Assembly (NCBI RefSeq): GCF_001522545.3
Contig: NC_031773.1
Location: forward strand, 42,638,786-42,702,785
Reading direction: 5' to 3'
DNA from: Parus major
Taxonomy: Eukaryota > Chordata > Aves > Passeriformes > Paridae
Length of the DNA stretch: 64,000 bases
The notes beneath the pieces were generated by a model, which was not told the DNA's origin, made no database searches, and saw only the letters and a program-made list of their open reading frames with translations. Numbering within the stretch: position 1 is the stretch's first letter; each line of letters begins with the position of its first letter. Made by a program: the position numbers and the translations under genes. Below are positions 12,607 to 24,558 of this stretch, in pieces.

Positions 12607-15600
12607 CTTGTGACTGAAATTTTCAGTCTCTACAGTTCTCTGACTGACATGAAGGGACTTTCTACACTGATTACAATCCCAATCAAAAAAAGAAAAAGAA
12701 AGAAAAAAAAAACAAAAAAAAAACCTCCAGTACCCCAAGACCAGTGCTATTTCTTACTAGCAAATATCAGGTTTTATTCTAAATCCATTAAATGCAGAAA
12801 AATATTTTCTGATTAAAGACAGTTCAAAAAGTACTGTTAAGTTTGTGTTGCTTTTAAAATTGTACTTCAATGAAATTTCACATCCCCTTTTCATGTTTCA
12901 GTATTTGCTGTCTTTCACATTTGAGATAATTCTTCTACCTTTAGCCAACATGTATTATTGAAATATTTTCTCATCAGTTTCCCAAGGAAACACTTTGTAC
13001 ATGTTCCACCTCCAAAACATGGACCTTCTTTTGCTTTGCTCAAGTTTAGTGGTCTCTGCAGCTGTCACAGCATGAGGGAACCTTCCCTTTTCTCACAGTG
13101 GTTATAGAGAGGACAGAATCCTCAGGTGGACTTTCAAGAACTTCTTCCTAATCCCTGTAAAATGCAGGAAGTCCCAACTTCCTGCATGAGGGAGTGAGAA
13201 TCCCTTTCCTCACTTCCCCACTCTGCAAAAAAAACAAAGCAACAGTTTGAATGGGCAGAAGGAATTATTAACACAGGGTACTAACAGAGAATGAGACAAA
13301 ACAAAATGGCATCCTATCATCATACAGAAAACTACTGGCTAGAGTTTGTGATAAAGATATAAAACAGGAACGCATAACACATCTTGCCCAATAAATGCTG
13401 TCATCCCTCTTCCACTTACACATTATTTCTGCTTGTCTCAGGCCAAATTATTTTCAGCAAGATTGAGTCAGAACACCAACTGTAAGTTTGGTGGGACACT
13501 GTGGGACCACCCAAGCAAGTTGAACTCTGCCTGCTATTCCTGACCAAGGTTTACATTCTTAAATACTGCCCAGTGATTGACCCTTTGAGACTTCACTTTC
13601 CTGACATTTCCCAATGTCAAAGCTGAACCTTACTCACTGTAGTTTTCCTGTCATGCAATCAACCGCAGACAAGGGGAACTAACAGTTTCCTTTTCTGTTG
13701 CATAGTTGAAGATAATTGCAACCCTCCTTAGTTTATCCATTTTCTGGAGAAAAAAAAAATCAAACCAATTCTAATTAATCCAGTGTTGTCTTCAAAGAAC
13801 TATTCTGATTTTTGACTGGTTCTTCTCCTCCTTCAAAGAGGAGAAGCTCAAAAACTGAGGCACATCAGCTATAGCCTCACCACTGTTGAGTGCTCTTGTA
13901 GGCAATACTTCTGCTTACACTGAATTTTTATCTCTAAGTGATATTACACAAGTGTGATGCTGTTGACTCTTACTGTAGCTTGTGATAGGCAATCCTATGG
14001 ATCATTTGCTATAAAACTGTGGGTTACCATGTTTCTCCCAAGCTTTTGCCTCCAACACTAGTTGTTTCAGTGACACGTGGAATCCTCTACTTTCAAGGAA
14101 CATGCATCATTGCTCTAGCCATGGATTTTACAGCCAAAGAAATTATGTGGGTCTTTCTTTCCCTGTATAAAATTTTGTTCTATTTCCCCCAAGCTACTTC
14201 CCCAATTTTTAAAGATCATTTTGAATTATAATCCCAGCCCTGAAAATTGCAGACAATGACCCCAGGAAACTTTCATACATGGCTGTTAAAAGCTGACTTT
14301 TTGCTTTCACCCGTGAGTCAGCTTTGGAAAGTGATTCCCTTAGCCTGGATTAAGAGACTCTAAGTACCTTGACTAGAAAGAGACTTCATTACTTCATTAC
14401 TGCTACTCTTCTAAAGGAAGTGACATATGGGCTGGCAAGCAATGTTAATACAGAGCAGTCCTGCAAAGACTGTATTTTTTGCAGCTCTTCCCTATGTAAA
14501 AAGCAAGCTTCTTGTTTTGCTTTTTGAGACATTGTCTGACTTCCACATTCTTCTGTAACACATCTATTTTTTGAACTGTCTTTCTGAATCCTGGCCTAAT
14601 TACATTTTATCTGTTCAAATTTTTTTTAAGACAATGATTCAAAGAATTTGAATTCAAAAATTCAAAGGAATTTGTACATGTTGAATAGCCACAGAAATAC
14701 TTAACAGAAATGCTTATGCAGAAAACTAGTTCTCACTTGTGTTCATTTTGGATCAGGATGAACTCTTAGATTCTGATTCATTATTACATAATTTATACTT
14801 TCACATAGTGGCACTTTATTAAGTGTATATCTTTGTTTTAGTGCCATATTATCTGGAGGATTGTTTGGATGGGAACTCTCACAATAGATTATTTCATAAA
14901 GAAAAAGAGATTATGAGATAAAATTAAAAGTTTATAGAGATTATAGAGATGAGGAGATACAGAGAACACCATCACCTTTCAGGCACTGATTTTGCAGACA
15001 AACAGATTATGACTTTATTTTTCCATCAATTCAGATTAAATATCCTCTTTTGTTTCAGCTCCTCCTTTGGGATAAACTGCTATTGCTTCATTGACCACAG
15101 CAGACTTGTGATATTTTATACCAGCTGAGGACTTGCCTCTGGTACATTTCAGCTAGAATATTAAAAGCAATATACTTTTGGGGGAAAAAAAAAAAAAAAA
15201 AAAAGAATGACATCTGGTGTCCTTTCCATGTAGATTAAGTAATGAAAGATTTTAAAACATGGAGTGCTTCAATTTAAGCACTATTTCAGTTTCAGACAGT
15301 ACAGTAAACATTTCATATAAGTGGTGTCATTATAATACCTAGAGGGCTATTTGCATAGGAGATGTTCTGGCAGATTATTTGGTGAATTACTGAAGACAGA
15401 GGATATGGGGAACATAATGGATCCTGTATGCATTTGTAAATTATGAGAAAAGCCACAGTTATTTGTAACAAGAGAGAAGAGATGTGAGACCTTTTTGCAG
15501 AAAATAAATAAGCTCAATGACATTTGGAATTGGGAAGCTGACTGATTTCACATGCATTGAGGTTTCTAGCTTCCAGTGACCTTCATTCAGGTATAGAATC

Positions 15601-18600
15601 CACCATCCCTGTTTTCCTCTGACAATCCAGAATCCTCTGGCTTCACATTCACAATGTGGACTTCATTTGAAAAAGAGGGCAAATAGGGCATGCAGCACAA
15701 GTTTATTTGCCCAGACCTGGCACTGAACGATGTGCTACACTGAAAGGAGAGGAATGGGGGAATCTTTGAGAACATTGGTTATACAATGGGCTGTAAACAT
15801 CTCCCACAAGACAGGGGATTTGCAGGGAGCATGGAATATTTTTATAAACATGAAGATAAACATGCCTGAAAAATGGAGTGGTTAAAAAAAGAAAAATAAC
15901 AGGAGAAATAGAAATAGAGCAAGGAGGACAGAAAAAAAGAAAGAAAAAAAAAAAAAAGGAAAAAGAGAACAAAGAGAGAATGAGAGAGAGAAAGAAAGCA
16001 AGAGGCAGAGCAACCTGTCTGTTGGGCTTTTCATCACAGGAGTGGTAGCAATGAAAGACTGAAGACAGGCTTTCCAAATGGTATTCCAGATTGATGTACA
16101 ACAATGGTTGAGCAAACAATGATGTACAATGATGGCTGGGGTACAACCATCCACTAACAGGCTCTTCTGAACAAATTTGTTGGCAAATCATCAGAGACAA
16201 TGACAACTCAATTAGATCCTTCTCAGAGTGAACACAGTGAAGGGAAATGTTAGGAAAAAAAGAAACAACATCAAGCAAATTTGTATCATATTGAGCTTTT
16301 TGTCCCTGTTTCTCTCAGAGACACCATTATTCAACAGCATTCAAAGGAAGGCAAGCTCTTGCATTATAGTACATGCTACTAATTAAGAACAATTCTAGTT
16401 GTAATTAAAATACTTAATTCCACTGCTCTCTGGTGGCAAAGGTAGTTTGTATCTTGGGTCTTTCTATTAACTCAGAGTGGGAGCACTAAGAAGATTATTT
16501 GACAAAAAATGTCTTTGTAGCCTCTGGACACAAAACTGAAAGTTCTCTTGGTTAATTTCATTAGCTTAATTAATTTGGCCAACTTAATTAATTAGATTTT
16601 CATTAAAACTGACAAAAAGGAAACTAAGTACTGCTCATGTGTTGATAATGTTTTTTTTTAAATTGCTCATTAAAAATTGTCCCTACCCAGACAACTTTGA
16701 AAAATCTTCTCTATAGAAACTGAGGTGTTTTATGTACCAAGCTTGTCTTTAATTCTGTTGCCTTTATGATTCTTCTTAGATGACTTTAGAAGAAAAACCT
16801 TATCAGCTGGCAGACCACAGCCTGCAGGCACTGAATATCCTGCAGCTTGGGCTAATTTCTCTGCCTCTAACATCCTGTTTCCATGCAAACGCCTCTTCAG
16901 GACAAACAAAAAGGGGGAAGTGAGACGGAGATACGCAAAAAACAATTGCCAGAATAACAAATAAGGAGTTAAACTTGGGTCAGCTTTTACCTTTCCTTGA
17001 AGACTTGCTCTTGGAAAGCAGCCATGGAGTCAGGGAGGGAAGGTCAAGCACCAGCAGTGAGGGATCAAAATTGGTCTGAGCACCAGAATAGCTTTCAGGT
17101 TACCCCCTGAGTGGAACTAACCTCTTTAATTGCCTTCCTAAACACAGATAATTGCAAAGTTATTTTTCTCTGATAAGCCATTCATTTCACAGCATAATTG
17201 CATAGATCTTTAACTTTGGGAAACAATACAGTTATTTTTCTTTCTCTCACCAACAGGATTTCAAAATATAGTAGTCAGTAGGCAAGCAGAAATAGATATA
17301 TGTGTAAACAGGTGCTTAGTTACACAGTTCTTTAAATGAATACACATTTGGAAAAACATTTTGTTTTCTGTTTCAAAATAAATTTTAATTCCATGAATCT
17401 GTCTGTGTAAATCTATGTAGCACCAAGCTTTTACGTCTTTGCTTACAAAAGAAAAATCCAAGATGCTTTTCTGCAGACATGTTTGACCTTTGTCTAGCAT
17501 AGGCAAGTGCTTTAATTTGTTGATATGGATATGTGGAGGCCTGTATACTTGGTAACAACTGAATGTCACAGTCCGTGTTTCAGATGGGACCTCTCCCACA
17601 GATAGCTTCTGGGCTCTAAGAGAAAAGACTCATGGAGGGAACTTGAATTTCTGGCACACGAGAGACTGAAGGAAGATTCCTCTCACACATTGCCCTGGCA
17701 AAGCATGTTTGGTAAGCTGGCATTTTCTAGTCAACATACTAGAAAGTAAAAGACATGACATCAGTGTTATACCCTTACAGTTGAAGGGTGAATACTCACT
17801 GAATTTAGACCCACCTGATGGGCCTAATGGCAAGCAAAAGTAAGACTTCATATTATAAGTGACTGTCAGGATTAGTGGAAAGGTATTTTAATACTTTGGA
17901 ATATAGATATAATTATGGCTTGTTCCTTTGTTTGTAGTATCTTTTAGTACTCTTATCTTAAAGTTAACAAATACCCCTATCCATCTTCTGCAGTGGCATT
18001 CATCTGTAATCTGATTCAATTCCCAAGTAATAATTTTGCCTCAGGTTATGGAACTCTGGCTGTGACCAGACTAAGGACCAGAGCCAAAAGGCAGAGTTAT
18101 AAATAATAGTAAGTGTGTTTACTCACATCTGCAGTGGGCTTGCACTAAATCAGTACCATTTGGGGAAAATTATACAAGAATGGTGGAAATAAATAGTAAT
18201 TGATCCATTCAGAACCTAATCTAGTCCTAGAGCATATCAGTGTGTGATGATGCTGTAGTGGATGGCTCTTGCACCTGTGCTGTAATTAAAGCTCAGATGA
18301 TTATTCTTTAACACAGTCATTTTGTTTATCCTTGAGGAAGATTATAACATCTTATTTCCCAACTTTGAGCACTTGGGGTTTTTCCAATTTTGAGCTTGTA
18401 TTCCAAGTTTAATTTGAAATAAATTTCATATATATGTTTTAACATGCATTTTAACTTTTCTATGACTTGAAGGTTCTTAGTGGAATGGCACAGACTTTCC
18501 AAATGGTACTAGGTGAAAGCTTATTGAATTCATGTGCAAAATTTTTAAAATGCTCTTCCTACATTTCTGTATTAAAAATTCTTGATATAGTCATTAAATG

Positions 18601-18620
18601 TTTTGTTTGTTAGAAACTAC
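12607..18620. other. Intergenic DNA with A-rich and purine-rich tracts
   Basis: No gene is recognised in about 6 kb of AT-rich DNA. It contains a pure A20 tract at 15185-15204 and a purine-rich stretch at 15884-16010 (separate entry). Long antisense open frames at 15.7-16.3 kb exist only because the purine tract lacks stops on its pyrimidine strand. A perfect 12-bp palindrome, TTTGAATTCAAA, lies at 14647-14658. Confidence 0.55.
15884..16010. repeat. Purine-rich low-complexity tract
   Basis: About 127 bp composed almost entirely of A and G on the + strand, with only scattered pyrimidines. It includes A-runs and GAGA/GAAA simple repeats. It is a candidate for unusual DNA structure and for alignment artefacts, and it is not coding. 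Confidence 0.8.
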
Positions 18621-19054
18621 TGTGGTTTAGGAATGGTACTCCCCAGTTCAGTAGCCCCACTGAGACTGTCCAAACCACATGCCATTTTCTCACTCCTCTA
18701 CTTTACTCCTCCCTCTCCCCCTGCAGTGGGCTGGAGGGGAGAACTGGAGGCACAAAAGGCAAAGATCATGGGCTGAGTTAAGAATGAGTCACTGGAAACA
18801 GCAATGAGATAAGAAAAGGAACAGTAACTGCAACAATACTGATGACAGAGGGTACAAAAAGAGAAAGGATTCACATGGAAAACCATCCCAACAATACTGA
18901 TACTAGATGGCTCCCTCCACCATATTCCACCTCCAGGAATCCCTTCTCCCTGGAACAGACTCCCTTCCCTATCTCCAGCACACCAGGGTCATAGCCATTC
19001 CCCCTCCTGACTACTGCAAAAAATTAACCCTGTCCTGGTCAGAACCAGAACACA
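18621..19054 (-). mobile_element. Solo LTR, avian ERVL-like
   Basis: The segment starts TGTGGTTTAG and ends AGAACCAGAACACA, giving TG...CA termini. Inside, the order of motifs matches a common avian endogenous-retrovirus LTR read in reverse: a C/T-rich block with CCCCCTGCAGTGGGCTGG, an AGATCATGGGCTGAG block, and near the end TTAACCCTGTCCTGG and CAGAACCAG. In the sense (minus) orientation it would start TGTGTTCTGG. It is about 434 bp. No identical target-site duplication is evident with these boundaries (flanks ACTAC and AATGG), so the ends may be off by a few bases. No internal retroviral genes flank it. Confidence 0.7.
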
Positions 19055-19827
19055 AATGGATAGGATGAGGACAAAACTGAATAAGAGAAAGGTGTCAGAG
19101 ATACGAGAACATCAAGGATTTAGGCAGATGGTGACTCTGCAAATGGCTAAGCTGATGCAAAGCACTACTAAGAAGTTCCTGTGCAATAACAGATGATGTG
19201 TTTTTAATAAAAGGTCAACTAAGAAACACTCAAAGCATCTGTGAAAAGGATGTATGCATCTGACAGCCTCTGTTCACATCAATAACACCTTAACAGAGAT
19301 ATACCCAGACTCTTGGTGGTTCATCCACCATTTCCTTTGCCACTTTTTGGTCCATGCCCAGCTTAATTTAGCATCCCTTCAGATCTGCCAGCAGGAAAAC
19401 CTACACAAGCTCTCCTACAGCTGACTCAAATTCAAATTGGATGGGCTGGTTTAGACATCTTAAATGGAAAACATGTTGACCAACTAATGGTTTAGTAAGC
19501 CTTCAGATTATTATCTCCTCTGCAAGTGTAAATGTGCAAAGGTGAAAAACAAAGAGAAGTTTAGAACAGGTTCTTGATCAGTATCTACTGTCACAGATAG
19601 ATGCTGCAGATTAAATTTCTCCTTGGTGTGTTTGTCTAAGGTCAAGGAACTGACTCAATGCAGAAGTTTCTGATTTGTATTTTCGCTCACACAGAAAGGG
19701 CCACATCAATTGCTTTTGCTTCACACCTTGCTGTAGGTCTTAGGCCCCTCCATGCATGATTATTATCTCTGACTGAGCACAGAGTCAGGTTGAGAGCTTG
19801 GGTAACTTTTAAAAGTAACCCAAAACT
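19055..19827. other. Intergenic DNA between two LTR pieces
   Basis: No retroviral coding sequence (gag, pol or env signature) is visible between the two LTR fragments, so they do not bracket a provirus that I can recognise. A near-palindrome, GGTAACTTTTAAAAGTAACC at 19801-19820, sits at the truncated edge of the next LTR fragment. Confidence 0.5.
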
Positions 19828-20264
19828 CCTCCAAGGCTGCAGGTGGATCTCTGCATCCCCACAGCCCTCCATGGGCTGCAGGGGCACAGCAGCTTCACCA
19901 TGGTGTGCATCATAAGCTGCAGGGGAATCTCAGCTCTGCTGCCTGGAGTACCTCCTGCCCCTCCTTTTGCACTGATCTTGGTGTCTGCAGAGCTGTTCCT
20001 CACACATATTCTCACTCTGCTCTACTCTGAGTACAACTACATCTGTACAATAAGGGCTTTTTTCCTTCTTCTTTAGTATGTCATCCCAAAGGTGTTAGTA
20101 TCATTCCTGATTGGCTCAGCCTTGGCCAGCAGCTGATCTGTTCTGAAGCTGGCTGGCATTGGCTCTGCTGGACATGGACAAAGCTGCTGGCCACTTCTCA
20201 CAGGAGCCACCACTGTAGCCCCCTCTCCTCCAACACCAAAACCCAGCCACACAAACCCAATACA
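19828..20264 (-). mobile_element. Truncated LTR, avian ERVL-like (second family)
   Basis: On the minus strand this begins TGTATTGGGTTTGTGTGG. It continues with a GGGTTTTGG block, GGGGGCTACAG, GGTGGCTCCTGTGAG, a CAGAGCCAATGCCAGCC block and a GAGCCAATCAGGAATGAT block. Then come the AGAATATGTGTGAGG, TGCAAAAGGAGGGGC and repeated CTGCAGCCCATGGAGG-like segments. This order is that of a known avian ERVL-type LTR as I remember it. The 3' part of the LTR is missing at about 19828. Identification is from memory; a repeat-library search would settle the family. Confidence 0.75.
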
Positions 20265-21525
20265 GTTATAACATGCTGCTCCCATGAAGGGAAGCATTAG
20301 CCAGCATCTAGAGCCTTTTGCTGTGTCAGAGATGCCCAAGAGCTATGTAAAGCTCCAGCATTTTCATCACAAAGGAGCATCTCCCTGGGCAAGTGGATCA
20401 AATGCATTAGTGGGACATATCACTGCTGGCTGCAGCTGATAGCATCCTATACAGATCCCCAAAGAGTTGTAACAGCATAGTCCTGTTCTTGAATCTGCCA
20501 TTTCCTCATTGTGAAGGCAAACAAAAATGAAAAATGGCCAGTAACTTTTAGATTAAACAAAAATCTAAACCAAAAAAATCTAAACAAAAAGAAACAAGAC
20601 TGAAAAGCAGAACTAAAATCCAAATCTGAAAACCCAGTTTCAGTATTCAAATGCCTCTGTCAGAAAAGGAATCCTATTTAGAAAAGCTTTTTGAAAAACT
20701 GCCCAGTATTTCCTTTCTATTTTGTTAACATGCAGTTGCAGTAGAAATTTTTCTTAACTATATAATGAGAAAAACAGTTATTTCAAGTATTACACCAAAG
20801 CTAAATGCCTGTTAACATTAATGCTACCTATTATTACTTTCTAAATGAAAGGTTATTTACACTTTGCAAAAAAACATTTCAGAACTAAGCTAAAGTAACC
20901 ACATGGATTTAATAAACAAAACAAATAAAACCTTAAGTGGTCTTGAAACTTCAAAACAGGGGAAATATCAAAGTGAAGCTAAATAAATTAAGCATAAAAA
21001 ATAAATCTCATTTACTAGTAATATTTTGTAAGATTGTCTGTGGATTCATAAATTCAGAAAAATTTAGCATGCAGATGAGAAGTAAGTAGGAGGGAAGCAT
21101 GAACTGTAGTGGAAAAGCAATCTTAAGTTAATTTAGGATGTGTTCTGCCTAACACTGTTGAAGATCTAAATGAGACCTCTTTAAATTGTAGATTTACAAG
21201 TCCTGCTGTGATTCACATTCTAACTCCAGATCTAACATGACATGCTGAAATAAATAAATGTTGCTTACTATAGCAAAGGAAGCTCAGTTTGCTTTCCTGG
21301 TTTTTTTATAAGTTTTGGTTGGGGTGCCAGAGTTAGACAGCAATGCTTTGTAAAGCCTAACATTAACAGGCAGACTACCTTGTTTGCCCTCCCTTCAGTG
21401 CCTGAAAAATAAAACACACTACAACAACAGGACAAAAACACCAATTACGGAACTGACAGCCAAGGGAATACAGTGAAATGATTTGCCATTGTCTGCTTAG
21501 ACTTTATAGAGGTATCAAAGAGCAG
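20265..21525. other. Intergenic DNA, nothing recognised
   Basis: AT-rich DNA with many A-runs. No exon, RNA gene or mobile element that I can identify. Confidence 0.5.
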
Positions 21526-21566
21526 TTTAGGTTGGCAGGGATCTTGGAAGATCATCTAGTTCCAAC
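21526..21566 (-). mobile_element. CR1 3'-end scrap
   Basis: TTTAGGTTGGCAGGGATCTT followed by GGAAGATCATCTAGTTCCAAC is the hallmark stretch found at the 3' end of avian CR1 elements, read in reverse. Only about 41 bp are recognisable, so this is either a very short truncated copy or the remains of one. An LTR origin for this phrase is also possible. Confidence 0.45.
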
Positions 21567-22032
21567 ATGAGCATCAGTTCAGTCATGAACTGATTATGCT
21601 GTTTTCTGGTCTGCTGTGTTAATAACAAATACGACACTCTGAAGCAGTTCCAAATAAACCTGTAGCCTCCCTTTCTATTTCCATAACACCAATAGAAGCT
21701 CAACTTTTCCAGTATCCAGATAGATAGAATAATCTAGACGAATGTGTTGAAGATAGAAACTCCTATTTACTTCAGGGGTTTTGAAAGGAATTGGGACTAC
21801 TTTGCCACTTCAAGAATTGGGTCACTCATGAGCAAAACTCCATGTGCTAACTCTCAGTGCAAAGTTGGCTCTCAAAAGTGTGTGCAGAATTAAATGTTGC
21901 AAGATGAGGCTCTGGTCCAAGCTACTGCTTCACTGGAAAGAGGAAAAATCAGAAATAGAAAAGTGACAGGCAGGGAACAGTCTGTGCTCTGATGGCTGGC
22001 TGGCCCTGGGCAGAAAGGGTATGTGACCTGCT
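21567..22032. other. Intergenic DNA, nothing recognised
   Basis: A short stretch between the CR1 scrap and the pentanucleotide array, with no recognisable feature. Confidence 0.5.
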
Positions 22033-22163
22033 ATCCATCCCATCCCATCCCATCCCATCCCATCCCATCCCATCCCANTCCCATCCCATCCCATCCCATC
22101 CCATCCCATCCCATCCCATCCCATCCCATCCCATCCCATCCCATCCCATCCCATCCCATCCCA
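22033..22163. repeat. (CATCC)n pentanucleotide array with one ambiguous base
   Basis: About 26 units of the 5-mer CATCC in a nearly pure array. One N at 22078 falls inside a unit so that the local unit is six bases long, shifting the register. The true length or base is therefore uncertain. The array is open in several frames, producing spurious ORFs rich in Ser, His, Pro and Ile, or in Trp, Asp, Gly and Met on the other strand. Confidence 0.95.
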
Positions 22164-23680
22164 GTAGAACTGCTAGCCCACACAGCTGGACTGTTTTCAT
22201 GTGACAGCCACGGTATGCAGTTCAGTCCTCCCAGCACAAAAATTGAAGCAGAGCACTGCTTTTTGGCCGTTTTGGCAGTCTGAGGAGTCTGCAGGCCTAG
22301 GGAGTGGTTGCTGTTCTCTAAGACTAGAACAAGCCTCACTCATTTAAACAAACCAGTCATTCAGTGAAGTACATGTGGCATAAAGCCTGAGAAAAACAGG
22401 TGTCTGCAATACATGCAGAGCTCGGTGATTTTGCAAAAGGAGAGGCGTTTGCAGAAGACGCCCTGTTGCTGGACATGTTCTGTGGTCAGAATAAGACATG
22501 TCTTGCAGTTAGGATGCTGATATGCTTTGCTGCTTAGCCTCATCAGTTTTGAGCAAGAAAATCACTTACAGTTTTATATTTGAACTGAAAATAAACTAGA
22601 AGGCAAGATAGTGTGTAATGCACTCCAGTATGACATGTTCAGCCTCCTTTGCAAAGATGTGTAAACAACATTTCTGTGCACAATCTATATTTGTGATATG
22701 GGCATGAGGATTTATTTTGCCTACACGTTGAGTCGAAGTTCAGTCCTCCATGGGTAGCTGCAGGCAGTGTTAGCACATAGAGCATCTCTTTGCATCTGGC
22801 AAGAAAAAAAATTGTGCAATGATTCTCTTTTACATCCTCTCCTACATTTTGCAGATTTTGGATGCGTTTTGGAGTCACTATACAAGAGATAAGCAGATGG
22901 GCTGTGGAGAGCTCTGGATTTCATGGGAATATTTGTCCTAGACACCTTTTTACTGCAAAATTATGGAATAGTTTTGCTGACCATCAATTTTTGCACAATA
23001 ACTGTGGCTGGGTACTGTAATGAAGAAAGATAATCAAAATTTAACTTTGTTGCACTTCCTACTTGAAAAAGTTGCACTTGACTGATTCATACAGAGGTTA
23101 CTTTTGTTCGTTCTAATTTTTACAGTCCCACTTTTTCCTGCTATCAAGCTACTTCAAGACAAAAGCAGTGTCTTGAAGGGTCAGATGACTTCTTGGTGCT
23201 GAACATGACATCCTCTTTTCAGCAAGGCAATGGGCCCTACGCCCATCCTCACCCAGAGATTTCAGAGGCACCCAAAAGAGAATACTGAAAGGCATCTTTG
23301 CTGCTTTTCATTTTTTATTTAAAATTCAGCAAAACAATAATTTACCATGAACTCAGCATGCCTATACTTATATACTTATATACCTATACTTCACATTGAG
23401 TTGCACCTCAGCCAGCAGTGACAGAGTGGAAAATGAAGTAAATCAGTTGCGCCATTCAACGCGGTCCATCCTGTCCCCAAGGATGGATGGGCGTCCATCT
23501 CTCAGCAGCACAGCTAGAAAGGAACAGGTTTTTCGTGTGCCCTGCAGGACTCGGAGAATGCCGAGAGCCTTTGTTCTACCTCAGGCAAGACAGATCTTAA
23601 CAGGGATCTCTGATCCCCCCACCTTCCCGCTCAAGGTGGCATCGGGGGACTGGTTGACGGGGTGCTGTTTAGCAGGGCGG
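22164..23680. other. Intergenic DNA upstream of PLXNC1
   Basis: No gene recognised. A short tandem TATACTTATA-type duplication lies at about 23366-23392. GC content rises from about 23.4 kb onward toward the presumed promoter. Confidence 0.5.
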
Positions 23681-23972
23681 TTCTGCGGTGCATGTGAACG
23701 GGAACAAGACGGGTTTCCAGGCTCGCAGCGGGCGCTGCCGGTGCCCAGCAGAGTCAGACCCACGCCCACAGCCGGCACCCGGCGGCGGACCGCGCCACCG
23801 GCTGTCCCCGCTTAGCACCTTCACCGCTGCTCGCCCGCTGCCCGCGGGAGGCTTCAGCCGGGCCGGGAGCGAGGCAGGGCGAGTGCACGGGGGCCGCCCT
23901 GCCCGGGGGGGTTCTCCTGCTCCGCTGCCCGGAGGGGTCCCCGAGCGGGTGCGGGTGCTGAGCGCCGCCGGG
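23681..23972 (+). promoter_or_regulatory. PLXNC1: CpG-rich promoter / 5' UTR region of PLXNC1
   Basis: Very GC-rich and CpG-dense DNA that continues across the gap into exon 1, as expected for a CpG-island promoter. There is no TATA box where one would be expected. The only ATG in the segment, at 23692, is followed at once by TGA. No further ATG occurs up to the gap, so translation cannot start here unless an upstream exon splices in. I take this stretch as promoter and untranslated leader; the transcription start is not visible. Confidence 0.55.
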
Positions 23973-24558
23973 NNNNNNNNNNNNNNNNNNNNNNNNNNNN
24001 NNNNNNNNNNNNNNNNNNNNNNNNNNNNNNNNNNNNNNNNNNNNNNNNNNNNNNNNNNNNNNNNNNNNNNNNNNNNNNNNNNNNNNNNNNNNNNNNNNNN
24101 NNNNNNNNNNNNNNNNNNNNNNNNNNNNNNNNNNNNNNNNNNNNNNNNNNNNNNNNNNNNNNNNNNNNNNNNNNNNNNNNNNNNNNNNNNNNNNNNNNNN
24201 NNNNNNNNNNNNNNNNNNNNNNNNNNNNNNNNNNNNNNNNNNNNNNNNNNNNNNNNNNNNNNNNNNNNNNNNNNNNNNNNNNNNNNNNNNNNNNNNNNNN
24301 NNNNNNNNNNNNNNNNNNNNNNNNNNNNNNNNNNNNNNNNNNNNNNNNNNNNNNNNNNNNNNNNNNNNNNNNNNNNNNNNNNNNNNNNNNNNNNNNNNNN
24401 NNNNNNNNNNNNNNNNNNNNNNNNNNNNNNNNNNNNNNNNNNNNNNNNNNNNNNNNNNNNNNNNNNNNNNNNNNNNNNNNNNNNNNNNNNNNNNNNNNNN
24501 NNNNNNNNNNNNNNNNNNNNNNNNNNNNNNNNNNNNNNNNNNNNNNNNNNNNNNNNNN
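23973..24558. other. Assembly gap (586 N)
   Basis: A run of 586 N falls in the GC-rich first exon. By comparison with the human protein as I recall it, about 60 residues precede the first visible codon, so the initiator ATG, signal peptide and start of the sema domain (about 180 bases) should lie in this gap, with leader sequence filling the rest. The N count may be an estimate. Confidence 0.97.

Noticed and set aside
15703..16278. 191-codon antisense ORF with Phe/Ser/Leu-rich middle
   Set aside because: It is kept open by the pyrimidine strand of the purine tract. Flanking parts match nothing recognisable.
21930..22339. Several ORFs rich in Ser-His-Pro-Ile or Gly-Trp-Asp-Met
   Set aside because: They are translations of the (CATCC)n array on both strands.
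1..23680. A neighbouring gene such as CRADD upstream of PLXNC1
   Set aside because: CRADD is the upstream neighbour in mammals, but no death-domain or CARD exon is visible here.
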